Below, piece by piece: positions 1 through 12,042 of a stretch of 64,000 bases of DNA. Each line of letters starts with the position of its first letter. Position 1 is the first letter of the stretch. A model generated the notes under the pieces. It had not been told where the DNA came from. It made no database searches and worked only from the letters and a program-made list of their open reading frames with translations. This DNA is from Symbiodinium natans (taxonomy: Eukaryota > Sar > Dinophyceae > Suessiales > Symbiodiniaceae), in assembly GCA_905221605.1 (NCBI GenBank), contig CAJNDS010002780.1, positions 1-64,000 of the forward strand. Reading direction: 5' to 3'. A program made the translations under genes and the position numbers.

Positions 1-1355
1 ATTAAAATTATTAAAATTATTAAAATTATTAAAATTATTAAAATTATTAAAATTATTAATTTCTGCCCTGAGAGGCTCCCGGAAAATTAAAATTATTAAA
101 ATTATTAAAATTATTAAAAGTATTAAAATTTATTAAGATTGATTAAAAAATATTAATTTCTGCCCTGGGAGGCTCCCGGAAAATTAAAATGATTAAAATT
201 ATTAAAATTATTAAAATTATTAAAATTATTAAAATTATTAAAATTATTAATTTCTGCCCTGAGAGGCTCCCGGAAAATTAAAATTATTAAAATAATTAAA
301 ATTATTAAAATTATTAAAATTATTAAAATTATTAAAAATATTAATTTCTGCCCTGGGAGGCTCCCGGAAAATTAAAATTATTAAAATTATTAAAATTATT
401 AAAATTATTAAAATTATTAATTTCTGCCCTGAGAGACCCCCGGAAAATTAAAATTATTAAAATTATTCAAATTGTTGAAATTATTAAAATTATTAAAATT
501 TTAACTATTAATGGTTTCATAATTTCAATAATTGTAACAATTTTAATAATTTTTAATAATTTTAATAATTTTAATGATTTTAATTTTCCGGGAGCCTTTA
601 ATAATTTTAATAATTTTAATAATTTCAATTTTCCGGGAGCCTCTCAGGGCAGAAATTAATAATTTTAATAATTTTAATAATTTTAAAAATTTTAATTTTC
701 GGGGAGCCTCTCAGGGCAGAAATTAATATTTTTAATAATTTTAATAATTTTTAATAATTTTAATAATTTTTAATGATTTTAATAATTTTAATTTTCCGGG
801 AGCCTCTCAGGGCAGAAATTAATAATTTTAATAATTTTAATAATTTTAATAATTTTAATAATGTTAATTTTCCGGGAGCCTCTCAGGGCAGAAATTAATA
901 ATTGTAATAATTTTAATAATTTTAATAATTTTAATATTTTTTCTAATTTTAATTTTCAGGGAGCCTCTCAGGGCAGAAAATAATAATTTTAATAATTTTA
1001 AGAATTTTAATAATTTTAATAATTTTAATAATTTTAATAATTTTAACAATTTTAATAATTTTAATAACTTTAATAATTTTAAGAATTTTAATAATTTTAA
1101 TTTTCCGGGAGCCTCTCATGGCAGAAATTAATAATTTTAATAATTTTAATAATTTTAATAATTTTAATAATTTTAATTTTCCGGGAGCCTCTCAGGGCAG
1201 AAATTAATAATTTTAATAATTTTAATAATTTTAATAGTTTTAATAATTTTAATAATTTTAATAATTTTAATAATTTTAATTTTCCGGGAGCCTCTCAGGG
1301 CAGAAATTAATAATTTTAATAATTTTAATAATTTTAATAATTTTAATAATTTTAA
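1..1355. repeat. AT-rich minisatellite arranged as a large inverted repeat
   Basis: Runs of the 9-mer AAAATTATT alternate with a GC-rich core of about 25 bp (TTTCTGCCCTGAGAGGCTCC and a few bases more). Five cores lie in one orientation between 62 and 445. After a disordered centre at about 500-590 the complement appears (CCGGGAGCCTCTCAGGGCAG) at roughly 583, 632, 697, 795, 871, 954, 1104, 1180 and 1286. The block is therefore a long imperfect palindrome of satellite units. The open frame on the minus strand at 864-1049 is an artefact of the repeat (Leu-Lys-Leu periodicity). Confidence 0.9.
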
Positions 1356-1599
1356 ATGTACTTTTTTAGCTTAGAATCAGTAAAAACTGAAAATTTGCTC
1401 AAAGAATCCTACAACATAGTAAAAAATCGCAAAAATTGACCAATTTTGGGGGCCCGTGTAGTATAAAATCAAATAAAAAAGCGGTACGTGAGAATGCCTT
1501 CAGATGCAGGAGAAAAGAGTACCCAGAAACCGCGGTATCATCTCCAAAAAATGACAAAAACACACCGTACTCTCCTACGCGATCCTACGCGCTATCCTG
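1356..1599. other. transition sequence without a recognisable feature
   Basis: Unique-looking sequence between the AT-rich satellite and the CT-rich tandem array. I see no gene, RNA or mobile element in it. Confidence 0.5.
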
Positions 1600-3083
1600 C
1601 ATTCCTTCCTCTTTGTCTTTGGTTCGGAAAAGAAAGGAACGGCTACCAGCCTCCCTCGCGACTTACATCTTTACATTCTCTTGTTTCGTCCTGCTCACCC
1701 GGAAAGAAGGTCTGCCTCCAGTCTTTCCTCGCCTCCCTGCTCACTATTATGAGTTCCTTTCACTTCTCTTCTGTTGCTTACATTCTTCTCAAAAGTGTGA
1801 AAGGTGCGGGGGACATCCCTTTCACTTTGTCTCTTCTGGGGAAATTCCCAATTGCAGGAGGCTCTCTCTCCTTGTCTTTGTTCTGTGTTCATATAGGGAA
1901 TGAAGATAGAAGATGAATAAATAAGAAAGAATCAAGTCTATAATGTCCTCTATCCGTGTCTCTTGTGATTTCTTCAATTCCTATCTCTGCAGATTCTTCA
2001 AAATGGAAGGCGGACTTCTTCCTCCAACCAAAAGCGACCTTCTCAAAAAGAAGACAAGAGACGAACATCAATCACCGGAACCTGACTCCTAATCTCCTGT
2101 GTTTCCTTGCCTCTTTCCTCGCTATTCTCTCTTCCTTTCTTCTCTCCCGGTGCTTACATTCCCATCAACATGAAAATTGAGGGGGCAGCGCATCCCTTTC
2201 CTTTCCCCATCAAAGAAAGGCTGCCTTCCTATCCGCGTATGTTCTTCCCTCTTCCTTCCGAAAAGACTATAAGAGGTAGGGGTAAACAGAATGAAAGAGG
2301 AGTCTCCTGTTGCTTTCCGACTACCTTCTCACCACAAAAAGGAACCTTCCCACTCTTCCCTACTTTCTTTCTTTTATCTTTTTGCACTTTACGTTTCCCG
2401 CTGAGAAAATGAGACGTTTCCCACTGAGAAAATGAGACAATGATGACAATAAGGAAAAAAGATCACCTGCCTGTATTTTCAAACCTGTCCGCTGCATCTT
2501 TTCCCTTTACATCGCAGATTGAAGGAAAGCAAAAAAGTCAGAGGGAAGAATCCCTTTCCCTACCTTTCCCAGTACATTCCTTGTGCTTTCCATGTTCTTT
2601 GGAATTGCTTTGTTCTTCAGCAAGGAAAAGCGCAACTTCCCTCTCAATTTCATGTTTCCATTTCTCCGATGTCTTTTTCATTCAAGAAGCAAGCGGAGGG
2701 GCTGCCTCCTGTGTTTCCTTGCCTCTTTCCTCGCTATTCTCTTTTCCTTTCTCTTCTCTCTTGGTGCTTACATTCTTATGAAAAACGTGAAAGTTGTGGG
2801 GGCATCCCTTTCGCTTTCTCTCTTCTGGGGAAATTCCCAATTGCAGGGGGCTCTCTCTCCTTGTCTGTCTTCTTTTCTCATACATAGGGAAAGGAGAAAG
2901 AAGATGAAGAACTAGGAAAGAATCATTTCCACACATTCCTCTATTCCTACTGTCCGGAGATTGGCAAGCTTTCGGAAGCTCTGGTCTCTAGTCACGCCTG
3001 ACCAAAGTCAACTTCCCGTGCGTGAGGGCCATATGTGAGGGGCCAGGAGGGGGGCAGAAAGTCCGGAATATGGTAGTGTTTCG

Positions 3084-3341
3084 AGTTTCAAATTCGTTTC
3101 CATAGTTTCAAATTAGTCTCAAGTCAGTTTCAAACTAGTTTCAAAATCCAGTTGAAATATCGCTGTTAAGGAGGAGCTGCAATTTCTGTCCGCGCTTGTT
3201 GAAAACCAGAACCTCTAGAGATTCCTGCATTTTTTGCAATTGCGCGTAGAAAAACGCAGTTTCCCCTTAACAACGAATTCGCAACTGGATTTTGAAACTG
3301 TTTTGCAACTAGTCTGAAACTACAGAAACGAATTTGAAACT
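3084..3341. repeat. hairpin-forming inverted repeat of about 258 bp, copy 1
   Basis: The left arm begins AGTTTCAAATTCGTTTC and the right arm ends GAAACGAATTTGAAACT. Pairing continues inwards with interruptions through AAATCCAGTTG/CAACTGGATTT and CTGTTAAGG/CCTTAACAA. GTTTCAAA-type words recur along each arm. It resembles a foldback or MITE-like element trapped in the 2.25-kb unit. Confidence 0.75.
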
Positions 3342-5331
3342 TGAAGAACGCAGCATTTCTGCTCCCTGGCGCTTGGCCACGCCCAAGCAAGAGGAGGCTA
3401 GAAGCCGCGGCTCGCGAAACCAGCAACAACTCTTGCCAAGGCAGCCACGCAATCACAAGTCAGTAAATTATCTTGTCTGAGACTGTGTCTCTTCTGAGTT
3501 GTTCTATTCCTTTCTCTGCATCCTTTCTTCTTCTCACTTGTCCTTTCACTTTTCTTTTGTCTCTTCTCACTCCAACCAAAAGGGAAATCGCAAGGGAGTC
3601 ATATAGGGAAAGGAGACAACGTGAAGAAATAAGAAAGAATCATTTCCATATTGTCCCCTATTCCTGTCTCTAAATCTGCAGATTTTTCAGAATGGAAGGA
3701 GGGCTTCTTTCTCCCTCTCACTTTTCCTTTCGCTTTTCTTTATATTTTCTCACTCCAACCAAGCAGACAAGGGAGAGGGGTGAGAGATAGAACGCCCTTT
3801 ACCTTCTCAAAACATAGAGAGGTGACGAAAATCAATCACGGAAACCTATCCTGCCTTCCTTCCTCTTTGTCTTTGGTTCGGAAAAGAAAGGAACGGCTAC
3901 CAGCCTCCCTCCCGACTTACATCTTACATTCTCTTGTTTCGTCCTGCTCAACCGGAAAGAAGGTCTGCCTCCAGTCTTTCCTCGCCTCCCTGCTCACTAT
4001 TATGAGTTCCTTTCTCTTCTCTTCTGTTGCTTACATTCTTCTCAAAAGTGTGAAAGGTGCGGGGGACATCCCTTTCACTTTGTCTCTTCTGGGGAAATTC
4101 CCAATTGCAGGAGGCTCTCTCTCCTTGTCTTTGTTCTGTGTTCATATAGGGAATGAAGATAGAAGATGAATAAATAAAACAGAATCAAGTCTATAATGTC
4201 CTCTATCCGTGTCTCTTGTGATTTCTTCAATTCCTATCTCTGCAGATTCTTCAAAATGGAAGGCGGACTTCTTCCTCCAACCAAAAGCGACCTTCTCAAA
4301 AAGAAGACAAGAGACGAACATCAATCACCGGAACCTGACTCCTAATCTCCTGTGTTTCCTTGCCTCTTTCCTCGCTATTCTCTCTTCCTTTCTTCTCTCC
4401 CGGTGCTTACATTCCCATCAACATGAAAATTGAGGGGGCAGCGCATCCCTTTCCTTTCCCCATCAAAGAAAGGCTGCCTTCCTATCCGCGTATGTTCTTC
4501 CCTCTTCCTTCCGAAAAGACTATAAGAGGTAGGGGTAAACAGAATGAAAGAGGAGTCTCCTGTTGCTTTCCGACTACCTTCTCACCACAAAAAGGAACCT
4601 TCCCACTCTTCCCTACTTTCTTTCTTTTATCTTTTTGCACTTTACGTTTCCCGCTGAGAAAATGAGACGTTTCCCACTGAGAAAAAGAGACAATGATGAC
4701 AATAAGGAAAAAAGATCACCTGCCTGTATTTTCAGACCTGTCCGCTGCATCTTTTCCCTTTACATCGCAGATTGAAGGAAAGCAAAAAAAGGGAAGAATC
4801 CCTTTCCCTACCTTTCCCAGTTCATTCCTTGTGCTTTCCATGTTCTTTGGAATTGCTTTGTTCTTCAGCAAGGAAAAGCGCAACTTCCCTCTCAATTTCA
4901 TGTTTCCATTTCTCCGATGTCTTTTTCATTCAAGAAGCAAGCGGAGGGGCTGCCTCCTGTGTTTCCTTGCCTCTTTCCTCGCTATTCTCTTTTCCTTTCT
5001 CTTCTCTCTTGGTGCTTACATTCTTATGAAAAACGTGAAAGTTGTGGGGGCATCCCTTTCGCTTTCTCTCTTCTGGGGAAATTCCCAATTGCAGGGGGCT
5101 CTCTCTCCTTGTCTGTCTTCTTTTCTCATACATAGGGAAAGGAGAAAGAAGATGAAGAACTAGGAAAGAATCATTTCCACACATTCCTCTATTCCTACTG
5201 TCCGGAGATTGGCAAGCTTTCGGAAGCTCTGGTCTCTAGTCACGCCTGACCAAAGTCAACTTCCCGTGCGTGAGGGCCATATGTGAGGGGCCAGGAGGGG
5301 GGCAGAAAGTCCGGAATATGGTAGTGTTTCG

Positions 5332-5589
5332 AGTTTCAAAATCGTTTCCATAGTTTCAAATTAGTCTCAAGTCAGTTTCAAACTAGTTTCAAAATCCAGT
5401 TGAAATATCGCTGTTAAGGAGGAGCTGCAATTTCTGTCCGCGCTTGTTGAAAACCAGAACCTCTAGAGATTCCTGCATTTTTTGCAATTGCGCGTAGAAA
5501 AACGCAGTTTCCCCTTAACAACGAATTCGCAACTGGATTTTGAAACTGTTTTGCAACTAGTCTGAAACTACAGAAACGAATTTGAAACT
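5332..5589. repeat. hairpin-forming inverted repeat, copy 2
   Basis: Second copy of the foldback in unit 2 of the tandem array, nearly identical to the copy at 3084 and at the same position within the unit. Confidence 0.75.
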
Positions 5590-7581
5590 TGAAGAACGCA
5601 GCATTTCTGCTCCCTGGCGCTTGGCCACGCCCAAGCAAGAGGAGGCTAGAAGCCGCGGCTCGCGAAACCAGCAACAACTCTTGCCAAGGCAGCCACGCAA
5701 TCACAAGTCAGTAAATTATCTTGTCTGAGACTGTGTCTCTTCTGAGTTGTTCTATTCCTTTCTCTGCATCCTTTCTTCTTCTCACTTGTCCTTTCACTTT
5801 TCTTTTGTCTCTTCTCACTCCAACCAAAAGGGAAATCGCAAGGGAGTCATATAGGGAAAGGAGACAACGTGAAGAAATAAGAAAGAATCATTTCCATATT
5901 GTCCCCTATTCCTGTCTCTAAATCTGCAGATTTTTCAGAATGGAAGGAGGGCTTCTTTCTCCCTCTCACTTTTCCTTTCGCTTTTTTTTATATTTTCTCA
6001 CTCCAACCAAGAAGACAAGGGAGAGGGGTGAGAGATAGAACGCCCTTTACCTTCTCAAAACATAGAGAGGTGACGAAAATCAATCACGGAAACCTATCCT
6101 GCCTTCCTTCCTCTTTGTCTTTGGTTCGGAAAAGAAAGGAACGGCTACCAGCCTCCCTCCCGACTTACATCTTACATTCTCTTGTTTCGTCCTGCTCAAC
6201 CGGAAAGAAGGTCTGCCTCCAGTCTTTCCTCGCCTCCCTGCTCACTATTATGAGTTCCTTTCTCTTCTCTTCTGTTGCTTACATTCTTCTCAAAAGTGTG
6301 AAAGGTGCGGGGGACATCCCTTTCACTTTGTCTCTTCTGGGGAAATTCCCAATTGCAGGAGGCTCTCTCTCCTTGTCTTTGTTCTGTGTTCATATAGGGA
6401 AAGAAGAAAGAAGATGAATGAATAAGAAAGAATCATGTCTATAATGTCCTCTATCCGTGTCTCTTGTGATTTCTTCAATTCCTATCTCTGCAGATTCTTC
6501 AAAATGGAAGGCGGACTTCTTCCTCCAACCAAAAGCGACCTTCTCAAAAAGAAGACAAGAGACGAACATCAATCACCGGAACCTGACTCCTAATCTCATG
6601 TGTTTCCTTGCCTCTTTCCTCGCTATTCTCTCTTCCTTTCTTCTCTCCTGGTGCTTACATTCTTATCAACATGAAAATTGAGGGGGCAGTGCATCCCTTT
6701 CCTTTTCCCCATCAAAGAAAGGCTGCCTTCCTATCCGCGTATGTTCTTCCCTCTTGCTTCCCAAAAAGACTATAAGAGGTAGGGATAAACAGAATGAAAG
6801 AGGAGTCTCCTGTTGCTTTCCGACTACCTTCTCACCACAAAAAGGAACCTTCCAACTCTTCCCTACTTTCTTTCTTTTATCTTTTTGCACTTTACGTTTC
6901 CCGCTGAGAAAATGAGACGTTTCCCACTGAGAAAAAGAGACAATGATGACAATAAGGAAAAAAGATCACCTGCCTGTATTTTCAGACCTGTCCGCTGCAT
7001 CTTTCCCTTTACATCGCAGATTGAAGGAAAGCAAAAAAGTCAGAGGGAAGAATCCCTTTCCCTACCTTTCCCAGTACATTCCTTGTGCTTTCCATGTTCT
7101 TTGGAATTGCTTTGTTCTTCAGCAAGGAAAAGCGCAACTTCCCTCTCAATTTCATGTTTCCATTTCTCCGATGTCTTTTTCATTCAAGAAGCAAGCGGAG
7201 GGGCTGCCTCCTGTGTTTCCTTGCCTCTTTCCTCGCTATTCTCTTTTCCTTTCTCTTCTCTTTTGGTGCTTACATTCTTCTCAAAAACGTGAAAGTTGCG
7301 GGGGCATCCCTTTCGCTTTCTCTTCTGGGGAAATTCCTAATTGCAGGGGGCTCTCTCCTTGTCTGTCTTCTTTTCTCATACATAGGGAAAGGAGAAAGAA
7401 GATGAAGAACTAGGAAAGAATCATTTCCACACATTCCTCTATTCCTACTGTCCGGAGATTGGCAAGCTTTCGGAAGCTCTGGTCTCTAGTCACGCCTGAC
7501 CAAAGTCAACTTCCCGTGCGTGAGGGCCATATGTGAGGGGCCAGGAGGGGGGCAGAAAGTCCGGAATATGGTAGTGTTTCG

Positions 7582-7829
7582 AGTTTCAAAATCGTTTCCA
7601 TAGTTTCAAATTAGTCTCAAGTCAGTTTCAAACTAGTTTCAAAATCCAGTTGAAATATCGCTGTTAAGGAGGAGCTGCAATTTCTGTCCGCGCTTGTTGA
7701 AAACCAGAACTTCTGCATGTTTTGCAATTGCGCGTAGAAAAACGCAGTTTCCCCTTAACAACGATTTTGCAACTGGATTTTGAAACTATTTTGCAACTAG
7801 TCTGAAACTACAGAAACGAATTTGAAACT
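7582..7829. repeat. hairpin-forming inverted repeat, copy 3
   Basis: Third copy, about 10 bases shorter through an internal deletion near 7710. About 50 extra bases (GCCTGGATCGAAAAGTGCAC and on) follow at 7912, absent from the first two units. Confidence 0.75.
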
Positions 7830-8390
7830 TGAAAAACGCAGCATTTCTGCTCCCTGGCGCTTGGCCACGCCCAAGCAAGAGGAGGCCAGAAGCTGCGGCT
7901 CGCGAAACACGCCTGGATCGAAAAGTGCACCTCCGACTTTCTTCCCAAAAGCCATTCCAGCAACAACTCTTGCCAAGGCAGCCACGCAATCACAAGTCAG
8001 CAAATTATCTTGTCTGAGACTGTGTCTCTTCTGAGTTTTTCTATTCCTATCTCTGCGTCCTTTCTCCTTCTCACTTTTCCTTTCACTTTTCTTTTGTCTC
8101 TTCTCACTCCAACCAAAAGGGAAATCGCAAGGGAGTCATATAGGGAAAGGAGACAACGTGAAGAAATAAGAAAGAATCATTTCCATATTGTCCCCTATTC
8201 CTGTCTCTAAATCTGTAGATTTTTCAGAATGGAAGGAGGGCTTCTTTCTCCCTCTCACTTTTCCTTTCGCTTTTCTTTATATTTTCTCACTCCAACCAAA
8301 AAGACAAGGGAGAGAGGTGGGAGATATAAAGCCCTTTACCTTCCCAAAACAGAGAAAAGTGACGAGAATCAATCAGGGAAACCTGGCTCC

Positions 8391-8960
8391 TAATCTCCTC
8401 GGTTTCCGCTCTTTCCTCGTTATTCTCTCTTCCTTTCTTCTCTGCTGGCGCTTGCATTCTTATCAAAATATGAAAGTTGCGGGGGCATCCCTTTCACTTT
8501 CTCCCTTCTACGGGCACTTCACTCCTTTTTTCCCACTATCTTCGATCTTCCTTCCGAAAAAATTCGAAAAGGAAGCGATAGACCAGGGTGAAGGAGCAGT
8601 TTCCATCTTCGTTCCCGGCACCTTCTTATTCGTTCTTCTCTCTTATTATCTCTTTGTTTCTTTTCTTCCGCCCAAAACAGGAATTGCCGCAGGGCTCTCT
8701 CTCCTAATCTTTCTTCTTTACTCATATGGGAATGATAAAGAAGAAGAAATGAGAAAGAATCATGAGCTCTTCTTTTCGTATCTCTTCAGCATTTTCAGCA
8801 TGGAAGGCGGGCCAGAGGCGAGAGAGTGCAAAGGGAAGAGACGCGAGAGATCAATGGGGACAAGCGAAGGGACGTGCGGGGAAAGGAGGGACAGCCCGGT
8901 CGAGACAAGCTCCCGAGAACCTGCGTGCAGGCAGGTGATCTTTCTTCACTTATCTTCATC
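8391..8960. repeat. diverged partial fourth unit of the CT-rich array
   Basis: Sequence at 8391-8520 resembles parts of the 2.25-kb unit (TCCTAATCTCCT, then TTCCTTTCTTCTCTGCTGG), then diverges. The frame at 8188-9006 crosses this junction and ends in Arg/Glu-rich sequence; I do not regard it as a gene. Confidence 0.6.
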
Positions 8961-9720
8961 ATTGTCTCATTTTCTTAGTGGGAAACGTAGAATGCAAACA
9001 AGATAAAAGAAAGTCAAGGGAAGAAAGAGAAGGGTTCCTTTTTGTGGTGAGAAGGTAGTCGGAAAGCAAAAGGAGACTCCTCTTTCATTCTGTTTATCCC
9101 TGCCTCTTATAGTCTTTTTCGGAAGGAAGAGAAAAGAAAATATGCGGATAGGAAGGGAGCCTTTCTTCGATGGGAAAAGTGAAAGAAATGCCCCCGCACC
9201 TGTCACACAAAGCAACAGAAGAGAAAAGAAAGGAAGTTATAACAGTGCAGAAGGAGGCGAGGAAACACTAGAGGCCGCCCTTCTTCTGTCCGTTTGAGCG
9301 TGACGAAACAAAAGAAATGGAAAGATGAAAGTCGGGAGGGGGGCTGGTAGCTGTTCCTTTCTTTTCCGAACCAGGATTCCAGGATAGCGAAGGAAATAGT
9401 AGGGAAAGGCCCTCTTTCTTCTTTCGTGTTTATTTATGTCTGCACTGTGCAAAGAAAAGAAGGCGGGGACAGGCCGTTTAGAAATGAAAGCAGGCGATCT
9501 TTTCATCCATTTTGGTCACCTTTCTATTTATTGAGCTGTAAGGGGCTCTCTATCTCTCACCTCTCTCCCTTGTCTTCTCCCTTCTGCTTGGAGTGAGAAA
9601 AGAAAAGTGAAAGGAAAAGTGAGAGGGAAAATGAAGCCCTCCTTCCATTCTGAAAAATCAGCAGAGATAGGAATAGAAGAACTCCGAAGATAGGAACACA
9701 GGAACGTCTGCACATGATTC
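8961..9720 (-). repeat. inverted, rearranged copy of part of the CT-rich unit
   Basis: Purine-rich on the + strand. The reverse complement of 9000-9200 matches about 2230-2400 of unit 1, including the Phe-Pro-Thr-Thr-Phe-Ser-Pro-Gln-Lys-Gly-Thr reading. The reverse complement of about 9600-9710 matches the start of the segment at 3651 (Asp-Phe-Ser-Glu-Trp-Lys-Glu-Gly-Phe). The array thus ends in an inversion. Confidence 0.75.
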
Positions 9721-10132
9721 TTTCTTTTTCCTCCTTTTCTTTCTAGATTCTGGGTTTAGGAGTTAGAGTTTAGGAAATACGGTATAGAGTTTCTTGTGTA
9801 GGGTTTTAGAGTGTACGAATTTGTGGTCAGGGTTCCGGGCTTAGGGTCTGAGATTGCAAGAGCCAAAACATTTATCAGTCCGAAATGAGTTGTCTAAGTG
9901 CGCATATGCGTGAGACGTTGTTGGAGAAGTAGCTGGGTTGTCTTGGATATGCTAAAATTGATTAATAATCCCAGGCGGTAGCTTCTAAATAGACCCTATT
10001 TTGCTCAGCCACGGGGGGGGGGTGGGGGGTCAAGGGGTGGGGGGGGGGGGGGGGTAGGGGGGGGGGGGGGGGGGGGGCAGGGGGGGGGGCAGGGGGGGGG
10101 CAGAGGGGGCAAGGGGGGGGGGGAAGGAGGGA
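9721..10132. other. junction into telomere-like DNA, with interrupted poly-G tracts
   Basis: Degenerate TTTAGG words start at about 9750. From 10011 to 10125 the + strand is nearly continuous G with single interruptions, including runs over 10 G. Assembly length here is unreliable. No gene seen. Confidence 0.7.
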
Positions 10133-10361
10133 CTTGGGATGTTCCCCCTTACAGTCATTGACAGGGATTATAATGGGGGGGTGCTATAGTGCTTACCTAG
10201 GTAGGCCCTTGGGATATTTTTTATTTTCCCTTATTGGGTTCCCTAAACCCTAAACCCTAAACCCTAAATTTATGAGGACCATATTTAGGAATATTTTTCA
10301 GAGGGTTTGAAGGGCCATCCTAGTTACGAAGGACTGTTAGTATAAAGTGGAACATCCCAAG
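10133..10361. mobile_element. MITE-like element, family 1 (CTTGGGATGTTCC termini), long copy
   Basis: Starts CTTGGGATGTTCCCCCTTA and ends GTGGAACATCCCAAG, an inverted pair; the right arm also has AAGGACTGTTAGTATAA, the family-1 subterminal sequence. The interior (about 10195-10330) contains a segment related to 45267-45375 (AGGAATATT, CAGAGGGTTT), so another element is probably nested inside. Confidence 0.7.
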
Positions 10362-11289
10362 GAGGGACCCTTACAAGGGACCTTAGGGGTTAATTAGTGG
10401 GCTACTTCGGTAGATGAGGATTATATATGGTACATATCTATATATACATATATAGGGGTTATATTGGGGAAGAGGATTAAGGGTCCCTTCTAGGGGTCCC
10501 ACCCTAGACCCCTTAAGACGCGGAGCCCCAAGCCCTAAATCCCAAACCCCAAAACCCAAACCCTGTATAAGCCCTACGCTCTCATACCCTCGCCTTGATG
10601 TTCCTAAGCCCGAAACCCTACAGCCTTCATTTTCCCAACCCCAGGAGCAACTTTCGTCAAAGACATGAAAAAACACAAAGTAGTTCATTCCGAGGTTGTT
10701 GGCGACTCTTGCTCAATCCCCCACTTCGAAGTCCAAGAACCCTGAACAGCAAACCCTACACCCCAAACCCCGAACCCTCAACCCTAAACCCTAAACCCCA
10801 AACCCTTTACAAACCTAAAACCCTAAACCCTAAACCCCTGCAACCCGGCTAAGGCACGAAGGACCGAGCCCGGCCTTCTCGTGCTGCTCTTGGCATTTAC
10901 GCAGGGGCTCCCAGACAACCCAGACAGGGGTTTAGGGTTTAGGGTTTAGGGTTTGGGGTTTAGGGTTTAGGGTTTAGGGTTTCGGGTTTAGGGTTTAGGG
11001 TTTAGGGTCTCGGGTTTGGGGTTTGGGGTCTAGGGTCTTGGGGACCCATAGACCCCAAAACCTAAGCCGTTCCGGCATGGTAACCCATGAGCAGGAAGGG
11101 TTGGCTTAGGCGCTTTAGGGGCTCCAGGTTTAGGATTCGCAGTCTAGGGTTTAGGCTTTAAAGTTCTAGTCCCATAGTAGGGTTTCGAGTCCGAGTCCCC
11201 TACAATCTATGCAACCTCGAAACCCCAGGTACCCCGAAAGAAAGAATCAATCTTCCACTCAAATCCATCGACGCAGCACAAGGTCGCAG
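10362..11289. other. telomere-like repeats without a convincing gene
   Basis: CCCTAAA-type words to about 10840, then a TTTAGGG array at 10927-11035. Open frames at 10383-10852 consist mainly of repeat-encoded Pro/Lys/Asn/Leu peptides. I see nothing else. Confidence 0.6.
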
Positions 11290-11426
11290 GCCCTGGTCCG
11301 CTGCCACGGACGCAGCGAAAGAACTCAAAGAGAGCCAAGCCACCGCAGTGGACAGGGAGCGCTCGCAGCTCTTGTCCAAGGAGGAGGTGGATGGCAAACG
11401 CCGGGCCGAGGAGGCAGCGAAGCTTG
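11290..11426 (+). CDS. candidate exon, charged alpha-helical segment (unidentified gene)
   Basis: Open from an AG|G acceptor at 11288-11290. It reads through Asp-Ala-Ala-Lys-Glu-Leu-Lys-Glu-Ser-Gln and Ser-Lys-Glu-Glu-Val-Asp-Gly-Lys-Arg-Arg-Ala-Glu-Glu-Ala-Ala, typical of a coiled coil, and can end at a GC donor after CTTG. A second exon-like bit follows in another frame to a good GTGAGC donor at 11467. High GC and lack of telomere words set it apart from its surroundings. Product unknown. Confidence 0.4.
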
Positions 11427-11998
11427 GCTGGACGCCCGCGAGGCGACAGGCAACCAGGCTGAGGTGAGCGGGGTGGAGACAAACAAGAAGCCCAAGAAGA
11501 ATCCGCCCCGAGGCCGAGACATGGGAAGGCCGCGCCAGATTGCGATCCTACACCCTAAACCCTAAACCAACCCTAAACCCCAAACCCTAAACCCTAAACA
11601 TGTCGCCGAAGGTCAGCGTGCCTCTGGCGTGGATGGCAGGCCACGCCATGCCTTCTGCCCCACCCTTTTTTGTGCTTCCTTTGTTGCTGGTTCCTACTTT
11701 TCTCAAACCCTAAACCCGCAAGCCCTAGATCCTATTATTCTCATATGAGTTACGGTTAGACCTCAAAGAGGTGGTTTGCAATGAAAGATACAACACTACT
11801 AAGGAACGCAATTTAATCCAAGAACCCTGAATACCCCGTAAGTACCCAAACCCTAAAAACCTACGAAACCCTACACCACAAATCACAACCCCCCCCCCCC
11901 CCCCCCCCCCCCCCCATAGTGCGTTTTTTCTGCGGCATGCAGGAACATAAGCTAACCCCCCTCCCCCCCTTCACCTACCACTGCGCATCTTGAATGAG

Positions 11999-12042
11999 GT
12001 GGCTCTCGACGGCGTGGATCCCGTCGGCAAGGCACAGTGGAG
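11999..12042 (+). CDS. candidate short exon (unidentified gene)
   Basis: Flanked by an AG|G acceptor (AATGAG|GTGG) and a GT donor (GGAG|GTTAAG). It reads Val-Ala-Leu-Asp-Gly-Val-Asp-Pro-Val-Gly-Lys-Ala-Gln-Trp. A high-GC island between a poly-C run (11889-11916) and CCCTAAA words. Confidence 0.35.

Larger units (their letters stand above)
1600..8390. repeat. tandem array: three copies of a pyrimidine-rich unit of about 2.25 kb
   Basis: Landmark sequences recur at offsets of about 2253 and 2248 bases (for example 1695, 3948, 6196 and 1889, 4142, 6390). Units run approximately 1600-3852, 3853-6099 and 6100-8390 and are nearly identical, differing by point changes and small indels. The + strand is strongly CT-rich and contains an internal sub-repeat: TCTGGGGAAATTCCCAATTG occurs near both 1835 and 2825 of unit 1. 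Open frames of 60-272 codons occur on both strands but are low-complexity Ser/Phe/Leu or Lys/Glu/Arg sequence with several overlapping frames per unit, so I call no genes here. Confidence 0.9.

Noticed and set aside
864-1049. 61-codon minus-strand frame with Leu-Leu-Lys periodicity
   Set aside because: Direct product of the AAAATTATT satellite.
1436-9006. Many open frames of 60-272 codons on both strands
   Set aside because: They lie in nearly identical pyrimidine-rich tandem units, overlap in several frames, and encode low-complexity Ser/Phe/Leu or Lys/Glu/Arg peptides without domains.
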